Assembly (NCBI RefSeq): GCF_000735455.1
Contig: NZ_JMPS01000042.1
Span: 62,001-126,000, forward strand
Direction: 5' to 3'
From: Yokenella regensburgei ATCC 49455
Lineage (GTDB): Bacteria; Pseudomonadota; Gammaproteobacteria; Enterobacterales; Enterobacteriaceae
DNA length: 64,000 nucleotides
Shown: positions 52,381 through 64,000 of the stretch, one piece after another
Position numbering within the stretch: position 1 is the first letter of the stretch
Layout of the letters: every line of letters starts with the position of its first letter
The notes under the pieces: model-generated
What the model was told of the DNA's origin: nothing
Seen by the model: only the letters and a program-made list of their open reading frames with translations
Databases searched by the model: none
Position numbers and translations under genes: made by a program

Positions 52381-53729
52381 TAATGCGTTTTCGCCAACTG
52401 AGCCTCCGCCTGCGTCTGACGCTGCTGTTTCTGCTGCTGACGCTGGTCGCCTGGGGCAGCGCCAGCCTGATGGCCTGGCACCAGACCTCCAAAAAGCTCG
52501 ATAAGCTGTTCGATACCCAGCAGATGCTGTTCGCCAAACGCCTGAGCGCCATGCATTTTGCCGATATCACCGCCCTCACCCCACCGCTTCCTGAGCGGAA
52601 AAAAATCAAGCACGGTCATCTTGATGATGACGCGCTGGCCTTCGCTATTTTTACCGCCGACGGCAAGCTTGTGTTGCATGACGGCGAGAACGGCCGTGAG
52701 ATCCCGTACAACTATCGCCGAGAAGGTTTCGACGATGGGCACCTGAAGGACGATGACGACGAGTGGCGCTTCCTGTGGCTCACCACCAGTGACGGCAAGC
52801 ACCGCATCGTGGTCGGCCAGGAGTGGGATTACCGCCAGGAAATGGCGCTCGATATCATTACGTCGCAGCTGACGCCGTGGCTGATTGCGCTACCGCTGAT
52901 GCTTCTGCTGTTGTTCTTTTTGCTCAGCCGCGAGCTGGCTCCGCTCAAAAAAATCACCCAGACGCTTCGGGTTCGGGAGCCGGAATCCGCCGACCTGCTG
53001 CGTACTGAGGGCGTACCGAGCGAAGTTCGTCCGCTGGTCGAAGCGCTGAACCAGCTCTTTACCCGTACCCACACCATGATGGTACGTGAGCGGCAGTTTA
53101 CCTCCGACGCGGCCCACGAACTGCGCAGCCCGCTGACCGCGCTGAAGGTGCAAACCGAAGTGGCGCAACTGTCGATGGATGACCCACAGGCGCGCGAGAA
53201 GGCGCTGAGCCAGCTGCACACCGGCATTGACCGCGCCTCCCGGCTGGTCGAACAGCTGCTGACGCTTTCCCGCCTCGATTCACTGGAGAACCTCGACGAC
53301 GTTGCGCCCATCGCCCTTGAAGACTTACTGCAGTCGGCGGTGATCGATGCGTACTATCCGGCGCAGCAGGCGGGAATCGATATCCGCCTGCATCTCGATA
53401 CCCCCCACGTTGAACGCACCGGGCAGCCGCTGCTGCTGAGCCTGCTGGTGCGTAACCTGCTCGATAACGCCATTCGCTACACGCCACACGGCAGCCAGAT
53501 AGACGTCACGCTCAGCAGCGGTCAGTTCAGCGTGCGTGATAATGGCCCTGGAGTGAGCGCCGAGGCGTTGGCAAGGATTGGCGAGCGTTTCTATCGTCCG
53601 CCGGGGCAAGATGAAACCGGCAGCGGGCTGGGATTATCTATCGTTCGCCGTATTGCCTTGCTGCACCAGATGTCGGTCAGTTTTGCCAATGCGCCGGAGG
53701 GCGGGTTCACCGTCTGCGTGCGCTGGTAA
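52377..53729 (+). CDS. qseC: Sensor histidine kinase QseC
   Basis: 450 residues. Two membrane helices (about 13-33 and 166-183), periplasmic sensor between, HAMP-like linker, H-box [16 protein letters not shown] (His247) and ATPase with [26 protein letters not shown]. An ATG at 52383 is an alternative start and may be nearer to E. coli. Implicated in response to autoinducer-3/adrenaline and in crosstalk with PmrAB. Confidence 0.96.
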   Translation: MIMRFRQLSLRLRLTLLFLLLTLVAWGSASLMAWHQTSKKLDKLFDTQQMLFAKRLSAMHFADITALTPPLPERKKIKHGHLDDDALAFAIFTADGKLVLHDGENGREIPYNYRREGFDDGHLKDDDDEWRFLWLTTSDGKHRIVVGQEWDYRQEMALDIITSQLTPWLIALPLMLLLLFFLLSRELAPLKKITQTLRVREPESADLLRTEGVPSEVRPLVEALNQLFTRTHTMMVRERQFTSDAAHELRSPLTALKVQTEVAQLSMDDPQAREKALSQLHTGIDRASRLVEQLLTLSRLDSLENLDDVAPIALEDLLQSAVIDAYYPAQQAGIDIRLHLDTPHVERTGQPLLLSLLVRNLLDNAIRYTPHGSQIDVTLSSGQFSVRDNGPGVSAEALARIGERFYRPPGQDETGSGLGLSIVRRIALLHQMSVSFANAPEGGFTVCVRW

Positions 53730-53837
53730 GCGGCAGATTATTGCTCATTTAGCAAAAGACTTTGCACATTTTGCCTGTTCTCTCACATCGTTAGCCCGCG
53801 TATTATTGTGGACAAACGCTTATTTTGAGGACATGAC

Positions 53838-54419
53838 ATGAGCAACATTCTGATTATTAACGGTGCAAAAAAATTTGCCCACTCTAATGGCCAGCTGAAT
53901 GACACCCTGACCGAGGTCGCGGATGGCCATCTGCGCGACGCCGGGCATGATGTTAAAATTGTTCGCGCTGACAGCGATTACGATATCAAAGCTGAAGTAC
54001 AAAACTTCCTATGGGCTGACGTCATCATCTGGCAAATGCCGGGTTGGTGGATGGGTGCGCCATGGACCGTGAAAAAGTACATCGACGATATCTTCACCGA
54101 AGGCCATGGTTCACTGTACGCCAGCGACGGTCGCACCCGCTCTGATGCCAACAAAAAATACGGTTCCGGCGGCCTTATCCAGGGCAAAAAATACATGCTG
54201 TCTCTCACCTGGAACGCGCCGATGGAAGCCTTTGACGATAAAGCACAGTTCTTCCACGGCGTGGGCGTTGACGGCGTGTATCTGCCGTTCCACAAAGCCA
54301 ACCAGTTCCTGGGAATGGAAGCGCTGCCAACCTTTATCGTCAACGACGTGATTAAAATGCCTGATGTACCGAGCTATATCGCAGAATATCGCAAGCATCT
54401 GACCGCGATTTTTGGTTAA
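53838..54419 (+). CDS. mdaB: NADPH:quinone oxidoreductase MdaB
   Basis: 193 residues, flavodoxin-like fold matching E. coli MdaB: NILIINGAKKFAHSNGQLNDTL, WQMPGWWMGAPWTVKKYIDD, GLIQGKKYMLSLTWNAP. Two-electron reduction of quinones with FAD. Forms an operon with ygiN, 35 bases downstream. Confidence 0.96.
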   Translation: MSNILIINGAKKFAHSNGQLNDTLTEVADGHLRDAGHDVKIVRADSDYDIKAEVQNFLWADVIIWQMPGWWMGAPWTVKKYIDDIFTEGHGSLYASDGRTRSDANKKYGSGGLIQGKKYMLSLTWNAPMEAFDDKAQFFHGVGVDGVYLPFHKANQFLGMEALPTFIVNDVIKMPDVPSYIAEYRKHLTAIFG

Positions 54420-54454
54420 CTAGAACTCTAATAACAGAAGGAGTTGAAGGTACC

Positions 54455-54769
54455 ATGTTGACGATCATTGCTGAAATCCGCACCCGTCCTGGCCAACATC
54501 ACCGCCAGGCTGTGCTGGATGAATTTGCGAAAATTATTCCAACCGTGTTGAAAGAAGAAGGCTGCCACGGCTATGCGCCGCTGGTAGACCATGCCGCTGA
54601 CGTGAGCTTCCAGGCAACCGCGCCGGACTCCATCGTGATGGTTGAACTGTGGGAAACTGTGGCGCATCTTGAAGCGCATCTGCAGACTCCGCACATGAAA
54701 GCGTGGAGCGAAGCGGTGAAAGGCGACGTGCTGGAAACGCACATTCGTATTCTTGAGCAGGGTGTTTAA
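54455..54769 (+). CDS. ygiN: Quinol monooxygenase YgiN
   Basis: 104 residues, ABM dimeric alpha-beta barrel: TIIAEIRTRPGQHHRQAVLDEF, EEGCHGYAPLVDH, VELWETVAHLEAHLQTPHM. It reoxidises quinols formed by MdaB, giving a quinone redox cycle. Ends before a strong terminator shared with parE. Confidence 0.95.
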   Translation: MLTIIAEIRTRPGQHHRQAVLDEFAKIIPTVLKEEGCHGYAPLVDHAADVSFQATAPDSIVMVELWETVAHLEAHLQTPHMKAWSEAVKGDVLETHIRILEQGV

Positions 54770-54802
54770 TTCCGCAGGATAAAAACTTGCGTGAGTGAAA
54801 TG

Positions 54803-54832
54803 AGGCGGGTAAGCGAAGGCTACCCGCCTTTT
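54803..54832. terminator. Terminator between ygiN and parE
   Basis: AGGCGGGTA/TACCCGCCT 9-bp stem, 9-base loop, TTTTG on the plus side; between convergent genes. Confidence 0.85.
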
Positions 54833-54838
54833 GTTGTA

Positions 54839-57335
<2,497 letters not shown>

Positions 57336-57336
<1 letters not shown>

Positions 57337-58163
57337 CAGTAGCCTTCTGAAGCGGTATCAGGGCGGAACTTGGCGCTTTCGAGGCGGCAAACTTCCGTGG
57401 TCAACGTGCCATCGGCATGCAGCTCAATCCAGCGCCAGCCTGGCCCGATGGTGTCCAGGGTGAAGTTCGCGCAGTGCGGTTTGAACTGTACGCAGGTGGA
57501 AGGCGTTGCCATCATTCGGCGACCGTTCCAGTCGACATCCATCTCCTGATGAATATGCCCACACAGCAGATTCTTCACCCGTGGGAACTTCGCCAGCACG
57601 CGATCGAGCGCTGCCGAGTTACGCAGGCTGTGCTGATCGAGCCAGCTGCAACCGGCCGGAAGCGGATGATGATGTAACAGCAGAAGCGTATAGCGCTCCG
57701 GAGCCTCAGCCAGTTTGTTCTCCAGCCACTCCAGTTGGAACTCGCTCAGCTCACCGTGCGGCACGCCGAAAACCTGACTGTCGAGCAGCAGGATCTGCCA
57801 GTTATCACCAATAAGGGCGCGCTTGGCCGGAGAGATACCAGCATCCTGCAGGGTGCTGTACATTGCCGGCTGAAAATCATGATTGCCCGGTAGCCAGACG
57901 CAGGGCGCAGCGAAGCTCGCGATACCCTCAGCAAAGTGCTGATAGGCCGCGGTAGAATGATCTTGTGCTAAATCGCCTGTTGCCACAATCAGGTCACACT
58001 CACGCTTCGAGGCTCGGATGGCTTCCAGCACCGCCTGGTAACTTTCCCAGGTGTTAACCCCTAACAGCGTTTCATGTTTCTCTGCAAACAGGTGAGTATC
58101 AGTTATTTGTAATATCCTGACCCTGGCTCCACCAGCCAAAGGTAGGTTTAACAGGCTTTCCAA
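57336..58163 (-). CDS. cpdA: 3',5'-cAMP phosphodiesterase CpdA
   Basis: 275 residues, E. coli length. Metallophosphoesterase motifs in order: [51 protein letters not shown]. Degrades cAMP and so lowers CRP activity. In the nudF-yqiB-cpdA-yqiA-parE operon. Confidence 0.97.
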
Positions 58164-58179
58164 ATGGTGTCCTTAGGTA

Positions 58180-58602
58180 CTAGTAAACCGGAATCGCCAT
58201 CGCTCCATGTGCAAAACAGTATCTCAGCCAGTCCGCGAGGAACTGGTTAATTTGATGCTTTTCGTCGCGTTGATGCAACTTTTTATTCGGGTAATCATAC
58301 CGCGCTTTGAAGCGAAAGATCTGCTGACTTGAACACACTTCAGCCACCATCGCATCGTGATATAACCGCACGGTCATTGACGGCAGGCTCCAGTAGCTCA
58401 CTGCCGGCACCGTCTGTTCTATTTCCACCAACGTAGTGTAGCGGGTGGACTCGGTTATTGTTAACCGGTACTGCGCACTGCCCACCTGGTAGCTCACCGT
58501 GTCGCCGGGTGCATCGGTTCGAGGCAGCAGGCGTCGCAGCTGCGCGAAGTTAGTTTCGCACAGGCGCATCATTTCTGGGAAGTCAGGTGTGTAACGCTTC
58601 AT
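58180..58602 (-). CDS. yqiB: DUF1249 protein YqiB
   Basis: 140 residues from the ATG at 58602 ([20 protein letters not shown]), following E. coli YqiB throughout. Function unknown. The start overlaps the nudF stop by 4 bases; further upstream codons in this frame belong to that overlap. Confidence 0.94.
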   Translation of the reverse strand: MKRYTPDFPEMMRLCETNFAQLRRLLPRTDAPGDTVSYQVGSAQYRLTITESTRYTTLVEIEQTVPAVSYWSLPSMTVRLYHDAMVAEVCSSQQIFRFKARYDYPNKKLHQRDEKHQINQFLADWLRYCFAHGAMAIPVY

Positions 58603-59231
58603 TTTTTCCACTCGTGTCGTAAGTCTTGATAATGCAGCTGGAGCCATTGCAGAGCGATGACAGAGGCTGCGTTGTCGATTAACCCCTCTTCAACCCACTG
58701 GTAAGCCTGCTCCCGACTCACCACATGAACACGAATGTCTTCGTTTTCATCTGCCAGACCGTGGATCCCGCTTGCGGTCGCGGCGTCCACTTCACCCACT
58801 AAAATTGACAGGCGCTCGCTGGTCCCGCCCGGGCTTGCCAGATAACTTAACACAGGACGGGTACGTCCGACGTCAAGTCCGGCCTCTTCCATCGCTTCGC
58901 GACGCGCGACGTCCTCAACGCTCTCGCCCTCTTCAATCATTCCGGCAACCATCTCCAGCAACCACGGGCTAGAGCTGGTGTCATACGCCGCAATGCGAAT
59001 CTGCTCCACCAGCACGACTTCATCGCGCACTGGGTCAAAGGGTAGCAAGACCGCCGCATGTCCGCGCTCAAAAATTTCGCGTCTGACTTCGCCGCTCATT
59101 TCGCCGTTAAACAAACGGTGGCGAAAGCGATATAAATCAAGTGAAAAAAAACCACGATATAGTGATTCACGTGCAATAATTTCTACATCATTTTTGGAGA
59201 AGGTCACGGCCTGCTCGGAAGGCTTTGTCAT
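58599..59231 (-). CDS. nudF: ADP-ribose pyrophosphatase NudF
   Basis: 210 residues. Complete Nudix box [22 protein letters not shown] (G-x5-E-x7-REUxEExGU), with the domain-swapped N-terminal part of ADPRases. Hydrolyses ADP-ribose to AMP and ribose-5-phosphate. First gene of the leftward operon; divergent from tolC. Confidence 0.96.
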   Translation of the reverse strand: MTKPSEQAVTFSKNDVEIIARESLYRGFFSLDLYRFRHRLFNGEMSGEVRREIFERGHAAVLLPFDPVRDEVVLVEQIRIAAYDTSSSPWLLEMVAGMIEEGESVEDVARREAMEEAGLDVGRTRPVLSYLASPGGTSERLSILVGEVDAATASGIHGLADENEDIRVHVVSREQAYQWVEEGLIDNAASVIALQWLQLHYQDLRHEWKK

Positions 59232-59331
59232 TATTGAGTCCTGCTAGCAATAGTGATGAAATTATGGAATTCAAGCCAGATTGGCTACTGTTTTACCAAC
59301 GGTATGATAGATTGGTGCAAATTAACGCCAG

Positions 59332-59350
59332 ATGGCACGATACGCCAACT
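59332..59350 (+). promoter_or_regulatory. Marbox upstream of tolC
   Basis: ATGGCACGATACGCCAACT fits the MarA/SoxS/Rob consensus AYnGCACnnWnnRYYAAAY with one mismatch, about 85-100 bases before the tolC ATG and just ahead of a TACAAT (59372-59377). E. coli tolC is activated through a marbox at this place. Confidence 0.75.
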
Positions 59351-59432
59351 TTTTAGACTGGCAGACTCTGGTACAATCGGCGAATGTTTTCGAATTAGAT
59401 CAGCGCTAAGTGCTTCACAACAAGGAATGCAA

Positions 59433-60914
59433 ATGAAGAAATTGCTCCCTATCCTTATCGGCCTGAGCCTCGTAGGGTTCAGTTCCATGAGTCAGGCAGA
59501 GAACCTGCTGCAGATTTATCAGCAGGCGCGTTCAAGCAACCCGGACCTGCGTAAGTCCGCCGCCGATCGCGATGCAGCATTTGAGAAGATCAACGAAGCG
59601 CGCAGCCCATTACTGCCGCAGCTGGGATTAGGTGCTGATTATACCTACAGCAACGGCTATCGCGATAATAACGGGATTAACTCCAACACCACCAGCGGAT
59701 CGCTGACCCTGACGCAGACCATTTTTGATATGTCAAAATGGCGTGCGCTGACGTTGCAGGAAAAAACGGCCGGTATTCAGGATGTCACCTATCAGACCGA
59801 TCAGCAGACCCTGATTCTGAACAGCGCCACGGCTTACTTCAACGTGCTGAGCGCGATTGATGCGCTCTCCTACACCGAAGCGCAGAAACAGGCGGTATAC
59901 CGTCAGTTAGATCAGACAACTCAACGCTTTAACGTGGGCCTGGTTGCCATTACCGACGTGCAGAACGCCCGTTCACAGTACGATACCGTACTGGCAAACG
60001 AAGTGACCGCTCGTAACAACCTGGATAACGCAGTAGAACAACTGCGTCAGGTAACCGGTAACTACTACCCGGAACTGGCCTCGCTAAACGTGGGCAACTT
60101 CAAAACCGACAAACCACAGCCGGTGAACGCCCTGCTGAAAGAAGCGGAAAACCGTAACCTGTCGCTGCTGCAGGCTCGTCTGAGCCAGGATCTGGCACGT
60201 GAACAGATTCGCTACGCAGAAACCGGCCATATGCCAACCGTCGGGTTAACGGCATCTACCGGTGTCACCGACAACAAATATAACGGTAGCAACGCCACTG
60301 GCACCCAGTACACCGACCGTACTATTGGTCAGAACCAGATTGGCCTGAACTTCAGCCTGCCGTTGTATAGCGGTGGTTCTGTTACTTCTCAGGTCAAACA
60401 GGCGCAGTACAACTTTGTTGGTGCCAGCGAGCAGCTGGAAAGCGCGCACCGTAGCGTCGTACAGACCGTGCGTTCCTCCTTCAACAACATCAACGCCTCT
60501 ATCAGCAGCATCAACGCCTACAAACAGGCCGTTGTCTCTGCTCAGAGCTCTTTAGACGCGATGGAAGCCGGTTACTCGGTGGGTACTCGTACCATTGTTG
60601 ATGTGCTGGATGCCACCACCACCCTGTACAACGCCAAACAGCAGCTCTCCAGCGCCCGTTACAGCTACCTGATTAACCAGCTGAATATCAAATCTGCGCT
60701 CGGTACGCTGAATGAGCAGGATCTGGTTGCCCTGAACAACGCGCTGGGTAAACCGGTATCCACCACGGCTGATACCGTGGCACCGGAAAACCCGCAGCAG
60801 GACGCCAGCGCTGACGGCTACACCGCCAATAGCGCGGCACCGGCCGCACAGCCTGCTTCAGCTCGCACCAGCACGACCAGCAGCAGTAAAGGTACGAATC
60901 CGTTCCGTAACTAA
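59433..60914 (+). CDS. tolC: Outer-membrane efflux channel TolC
   Basis: 493 residues from the ATG at 59433 (AAGGA upstream). Signal peptide MKKLLPILIGLSLVGFSSMS ending QA, then the two OEP repeats of TolC (NLLQIYQQARSSNPDLRKSAADRDAAFEKINEARSPLLPQLGLGADY; ...SALGTLNEQDLVALNNALGKPVS). Trimeric channel for AcrAB, MacAB, type I secretion and others. C-terminal tail rich in Ala/Ser as usual. Confidence 0.98.
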   Translation: MKKLLPILIGLSLVGFSSMSQAENLLQIYQQARSSNPDLRKSAADRDAAFEKINEARSPLLPQLGLGADYTYSNGYRDNNGINSNTTSGSLTLTQTIFDMSKWRALTLQEKTAGIQDVTYQTDQQTLILNSATAYFNVLSAIDALSYTEAQKQAVYRQLDQTTQRFNVGLVAITDVQNARSQYDTVLANEVTARNNLDNAVEQLRQVTGNYYPELASLNVGNFKTDKPQPVNALLKEAENRNLSLLQARLSQDLAREQIRYAETGHMPTVGLTASTGVTDNKYNGSNATGTQYTDRTIGQNQIGLNFSLPLYSGGSVTSQVKQAQYNFVGASEQLESAHRSVVQTVRSSFNNINASISSINAYKQAVVSAQSSLDAMEAGYSVGTRTIVDVLDATTTLYNAKQQLSSARYSYLINQLNIKSALGTLNEQDLVALNNALGKPVSTTADTVAPENPQQDASADGYTANSAAPAAQPASARTSTTSSSKGTNPFRN

Positions 60915-60919
60915 TGCTA

Positions 60920-60947
60920 TTAGCCCGGTGCATTCTGCACCGGGCTA
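60920..60947. terminator. Stem-loop after tolC
   Basis: TTAGCCCGGTGCA-TTC-TGCACCGGGCTAA, near-perfect 13-bp stem 6 bases after the stop. The plus side lacks a T-run (AAAATAAA follows). Confidence 0.6.
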
Positions 60948-61059
60948 AAAATAAACGTAAGGCAACGTAAAGATCCCCTTCCCACCGCCCCCATCGCTTC
61001 AATTTCGACCACTCATCCTCTATCCTGAGCACTAACCTACTGGGTCCAGGAAGAAAATA

Positions 61060-61725
61060 ATGAAACGGACAAAATCGATTAATCACGCCTCGTTCCGAAA
61101 GAACTGGGGTGCGCGTCATCTGACGCCCGTAGCGCTCGCCATTACTGCGGTGTTTATGCTCGCAGGCTGTGAAAAAACCGACGAAACGGTCTCCATGTAT
61201 CAGAACGCGGACGACTGCTCGACGGCCAACCCGGGTAAAAGCGCAGAATGTACCACCGCCTACAACAACGCGATGAAAGAAGCGCAGCGTACTGCTCCGA
61301 AATATGCCTCCCGTGAAGACTGCGTGGCGGAATTTGGTGAAGGCCAGTGCCAGCAGGCTCCGGCACAGGCAGGCATGGCACCGGAAAACCAGGCGCAAGC
61401 TCAGAGCAGCGGTAGCTTCTGGATGCCGCTGATGGCAGGCTACATGATGGGTCGCCTGATGGGCGGCGGCATGAACCAGCAGCCGCTGTTTACCTCAAAA
61501 AACCCGGCAAGCCCGGCCTACGGTAAGTACACCGACGCCGGTGGTAAAAACTACGGTGCTGCCCAGCCAGGCCGTACCATGACTGTGCCGAAATCCGCCA
61601 TGGCGCCGAAACCAGCTACCACCAGCACCGTCACCCGCGGCGGCTTTGGTGAGTCTGTCGCTAAACAGAACACCATGCAGCGTAGCGCCGCTGGCACTTC
61701 CTCCACTCGTTCGATGGGCGGCTAA
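61060..61725 (+). CDS. ygiB: DUF1190 protein YgiB
   Basis: 221 residues (E. coli 223), matching YgiB: basic start, hydrophobic segment with a lipobox-like [10 protein letters not shown], repeats of [24 protein letters not shown] and a Gly/Met-rich middle ([18 protein letters not shown]). Envelope protein of unknown function, transcribed with ygiC 5 bases downstream. Confidence 0.95.
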   Translation: MKRTKSINHASFRKNWGARHLTPVALAITAVFMLAGCEKTDETVSMYQNADDCSTANPGKSAECTTAYNNAMKEAQRTAPKYASREDCVAEFGEGQCQQAPAQAGMAPENQAQAQSSGSFWMPLMAGYMMGRLMGGGMNQQPLFTSKNPASPAYGKYTDAGGKNYGAAQPGRTMTVPKSAMAPKPATTSTVTRGGFGESVAKQNTMQRSAAGTSSTRSMGG

Positions 61726-61730
61726 GCAGT

Positions 61731-62891
61731 ATGGAAAGAGTCAGCATTAGCGAACGTCCGGACTGGCGCGAAAAAGCCACCGAGTACGGTTTCAATTTTC
61801 ACACCATGTATGGCGAACCGTACTGGTGTGAAGATGCTTTTTACAAACTCACTCTGGCACAGGTTGATAAGCTGGAAGATGTGACGGCTGAGCTGCACCA
61901 GATGTGCCTGCAGGTTGTGGCTAAGGTTATCGACAGCGACGAGCTGATGACCAAATTCCGCATCCCAAAACACACCTGGGGTTTTGTCCGCCAGTCGTGG
62001 AAAACCAACCAACCGTCGCTCTACTCGCGTCTGGATCTGGCCTGGGACGGCATCGGTGAACCTAAGCTTCTGGAAAATAATGCCGACACCCCGACCTCGC
62101 TGTACGAAGCGGCGTTCTTCCAGTGGATCTGGCTCGAAGATCAAATGAATGCGGGCAACCTGCCCGCAGGCAGCGATCAGTTCAACAGCCTGCAGGAAAA
62201 GCTGATCGAGCGCTTCAACGAACTGCGCGAGCAGTTTGGTTTCCAGTATCTGCATTTAGCCTGCTGCCGCGATACCGTTGAAGATCGCGGTACCGTGCAG
62301 TATCTGCAGGACTGCGCCGCGGAAGCGGGTATTGCCACCGAATTCCTGTTTATGGAAGATATTGGTCTGGGCGAGAAAGGCCAGTTTACCGATCTGCAGG
62401 ATCAGGTTATCGGTAACCTGTTCAAGCTCTACCCGTGGGAATTCATGCTGCGCGAGATGTTCTCTACCAAGCTTGAAGACGCGGGGGTGCGCTGGCTGGA
62501 GCCTGCCTGGAAGAGCATTATCTCCAACAAAGCATTGCTGCCGATGCTGTGGGAGATGTTCCCGAACCACCCGAACCTGCTGCCGGCATACTTTGCCGAA
62601 GACAATTATCCGCCAATGGATAAGTATGTCATGAAGCCGGTCTTCTCCCGCGAAGGCGCTAACGTCTCTATCGTTGAAGACGGTAAAGTGGTTGAGGCGG
62701 TGGAAGGCCCGTACGGCGAAGAAGGCATGATTGTGCAACAGTTCTGGCAGTTGCCAAAATTTGGCGACAGCTACACGCTGATCGGCAGCTGGCTCATCAA
62801 CGACCAGCCAGCCGGGATCGGGATCCGTGAGGACAGAGCGCTGATCACTCAGGATCTGTCACGCTTCTATCCTCACGTTTTCGTCGAGTAA
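61731..62891 (+). CDS. ygiC: ATP-grasp protein YgiC (Gss synthetase-domain homologue)
   Basis: 386 residues. Homologous to the C-terminal synthetase half of Gss: [69 protein letters not shown]. Assumed C-N ligase with ATP; substrate unknown and glutathionylspermidine synthesis has not been shown. Note that the true gss is in the same window at 23.7 kb. Confidence 0.95.
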   Translation: MERVSISERPDWREKATEYGFNFHTMYGEPYWCEDAFYKLTLAQVDKLEDVTAELHQMCLQVVAKVIDSDELMTKFRIPKHTWGFVRQSWKTNQPSLYSRLDLAWDGIGEPKLLENNADTPTSLYEAAFFQWIWLEDQMNAGNLPAGSDQFNSLQEKLIERFNELREQFGFQYLHLACCRDTVEDRGTVQYLQDCAAEAGIATEFLFMEDIGLGEKGQFTDLQDQVIGNLFKLYPWEFMLREMFSTKLEDAGVRWLEPAWKSIISNKALLPMLWEMFPNHPNLLPAYFAEDNYPPMDKYVMKPVFSREGANVSIVEDGKVVEAVEGPYGEEGMIVQQFWQLPKFGDSYTLIGSWLINDQPAGIGIREDRALITQDLSRFYPHVFVE

Positions 62892-62894
62892 CCG

Positions 62895-63683
62895 TCAGCC
62901 AATTTGCACTGACAGCATACTTAATGAGCCCATTTCGATCCCGTCTACCGGGATAGTGATGGGCTCTTTGCCATCCCATGCCCCCAGAACATACAGCAGC
63001 GGCAGGAAGTGGTCCGGCGTCGGGTTCGACAGCGAGCCACCTTCATGCGCCAGATAGTTCACCAGCGGGTGCGCTTCCGTCGGTCCCTGCCAGTCGAGAT
63101 TGGCTTTCACGTAGTCGTTAAACGATGTTGCCCACGGATACGGCGTGTTTTCCCCGTGCCAGCGCGCGGTACGCAGGTTATGCACCACGTTGCCGCTGGC
63201 AACGAGCATAATGCCCTCATCACGAAGCGAGGCGAGCTTACGCCCGATCTCCATGTGCCAGGCCGCCGGTTTGGTACTGTCGATACTGAGCTGCACCATC
63301 GGGATATCCGCCTGCGGATACATTTTTATCAGCACGCCCCAGGAGCCGTGGTCAAAACCCCAGGCTTCTTTATCCAGCGCTACCGGAACCGGAGACAGTA
63401 GCTCAACTAAGCGCCCGGCAAGTTCCGGAGAGCCCGGAGCCGGATAGTGCGTGTCGTACAACGCCTGCGGGAATCCACCGAAATCATGAATCGTTTTCGG
63501 GGTTTCCATCGCGGTAACGCCGGTGCCACGGGTAAACCAGTGTGCAGAAATCACCACAATCGCTTTCGGACGCGGCAGCGTCTCTCCCAGATGTTGCCAG
63601 GCGCGGGTATAGATATTGTCTTCCAGCACGTTCATCGGGCTACCGTGACCTAAAAACAGCGCTGGCATGCGGGTAAGAGACAT
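62895..63683 (-). CDS. ygiD: Aromatic ring-opening dioxygenase YgiD (LigB fold)
   Basis: 262 residues matching E. coli YgiD: MPALFLGHGSPMNVLED (metal His), ISAHWFTRG, HDFGGFPQALYDTHYPAPG, DHGSWGVL and GNVVHNLR. Extradiol-type enzyme with 4,5-DOPA dioxygenase activity in E. coli. Convergent with ygiC with only 3 bases between stops. Confidence 0.96.
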   Translation of the reverse strand: MSLTRMPALFLGHGSPMNVLEDNIYTRAWQHLGETLPRPKAIVVISAHWFTRGTGVTAMETPKTIHDFGGFPQALYDTHYPAPGSPELAGRLVELLSPVPVALDKEAWGFDHGSWGVLIKMYPQADIPMVQLSIDSTKPAAWHMEIGRKLASLRDEGIMLVASGNVVHNLRTARWHGENTPYPWATSFNDYVKANLDWQGPTEAHPLVNYLAHEGGSLSNPTPDHFLPLLYVLGAWDGKEPITIPVDGIEMGSLSMLSVQIG

Positions 63684-63846
63684 GATGTTATCCTTAGAGG
63701 GATGATAATTAAGGTATGCAGCAACATTACCCCTTTTTCCACCCGGATAAACTCAGATAAGCATGATGAAGTTAATCAGAAAATTTGAACGAAGTGAGGC
63801 GATGCGAAGAAAAACGCCGGGTTATTCCCGGCGTTATTAGTCATAC
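63684..63846. other. ygiD-ribB intergenic region lacking zupT
   Basis: Only 163 bases separate ygiD from ribB. E. coli carries the zinc transporter gene zupT here; nothing similar is present. It contains the ygiD promoter and the ribB terminator. Confidence 0.7.
63810..63835 (-). terminator. ribB terminator
   Basis: AACGCCGGG/CCCGGCGTT with 5-base loop; on the minus strand it continues into TTTTTC. Confidence 0.85.
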
Positions 63847-64000
63847 TCAGCTGGCTTTACGCTCATGCTTTTGGCGGTACTGCACCAGATCTTCAATAGT
63901 GACGACCGGCATATTGTGCTCGCCTGCAAACTTGATGCACTCCGGCGCGCGCGCCATGGTGCCATCGTCGTTAGTCAGTTCACACAGGACACCTGCTGGT
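63847..64000 (-). CDS. ribB: 3,4-dihydroxy-2-butanone 4-phosphate synthase, C-terminal end
   Basis: The minus strand reads [20 protein letters not shown], then [19 protein letters not shown] and a stop (TGA at 63849-63847), the C-terminus of RibB (riboflavin synthesis). 51 codons are visible; the start and the FMN riboswitch expected upstream lie outside the window. Confidence 0.96.
   Translation of the reverse strand, partial: PAGVLCELTNDDGTMARAPECIKFAGEHNMPVVTIEDLVQYRQKHERKAS

Overview
The window is enterobacterial chromosome. From about 13.8 kb onward the gene content and order follow the E. coli K-12 region gss-yghU-yghZ-exbDB-metC-yghB-yqhCD-dkgA-ygiQ-ftsP-plsC-parC-ygiW-qseBC-mdaB-ygiN-parE-yqiA-cpdA-yqiB-nudF-tolC-ygiBCD-ribB. 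The proteins are close to, but clearly distinct from, the E. coli ones, and several loci are not in K-12. An Enterobacter, Lelliottia or Leclercia type organism fits best; that genus-level guess is inference.

Positions 1 to about 13,814 are the right part of an integrated genomic island of the CP4-57/CP4-44 (yfj/yee) type. It ends at a copy of the 3' end of tRNA-Phe (13793-13814), the usual attR footprint of integration at pheV; the integrase and the intact tRNA would lie left of the window. The island carries a Gp2/YfjJ-type gene (partial), a small zinc-ribbon/glycine-rich protein, a WYL-domain regulator leading a run of secreted and membrane proteins of unknown function (1913-5205), then the standard accessory module: DUF905, DUF932, an ArdB/KlcA-type antirestriction protein, a RadC-like JAMM protein, DUF987, a putative antitoxin, CbeA antitoxin, two CbtA toxin paralogues in tandem, DUF5983, a truncated DUF957, DUF4942 and a ParDE toxin-antitoxin pair. 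A minus-strand glycosyltransferase with a 55-residue Cys-rich partner is inserted between DUF957 and DUF4942.

13.8-25.6 kb holds accessory metabolism: a permease plus carbon-nitrogen hydrolase operon with a sigma-54 promoter, divergent from a sigma-54 activator; a CDF metal transporter; an aromatic-acid type MFS transporter; and a xapA/MFS/xapR-like purine nucleoside locus. Glutathionylspermidine synthetase/amidase (gss) then opens the conserved backbone.

25.6-43.4 kb is backbone with inserted loci: a secreted endonuclease/exonuclease/phosphatase protein, yghU, yghW, yghZ, a LacI-regulated MalY-like lyase with an NhaC-type antiporter, three unrecognised genes (33.1-34.5 kb), exbBD with a Fur box, metC with MetJ boxes, yghB, yqhC/yqhD/dkgA aldehyde detoxification and ygiQ.

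43.4-64 kb has two AT-rich, tandem, secreted paralogues between ygiQ and ftsP, then ftsP, plsC, parC, a full-length AraC-GyrI version of YgiV, ygiW/qseBC, mdaB-ygiN, the parE-yqiA-cpdA-yqiB-nudF operon facing tolC, ygiBC, ygiD and the 3' end of ribB. The zupT gene that separates ygiD and ribB in E. coli is absent here.
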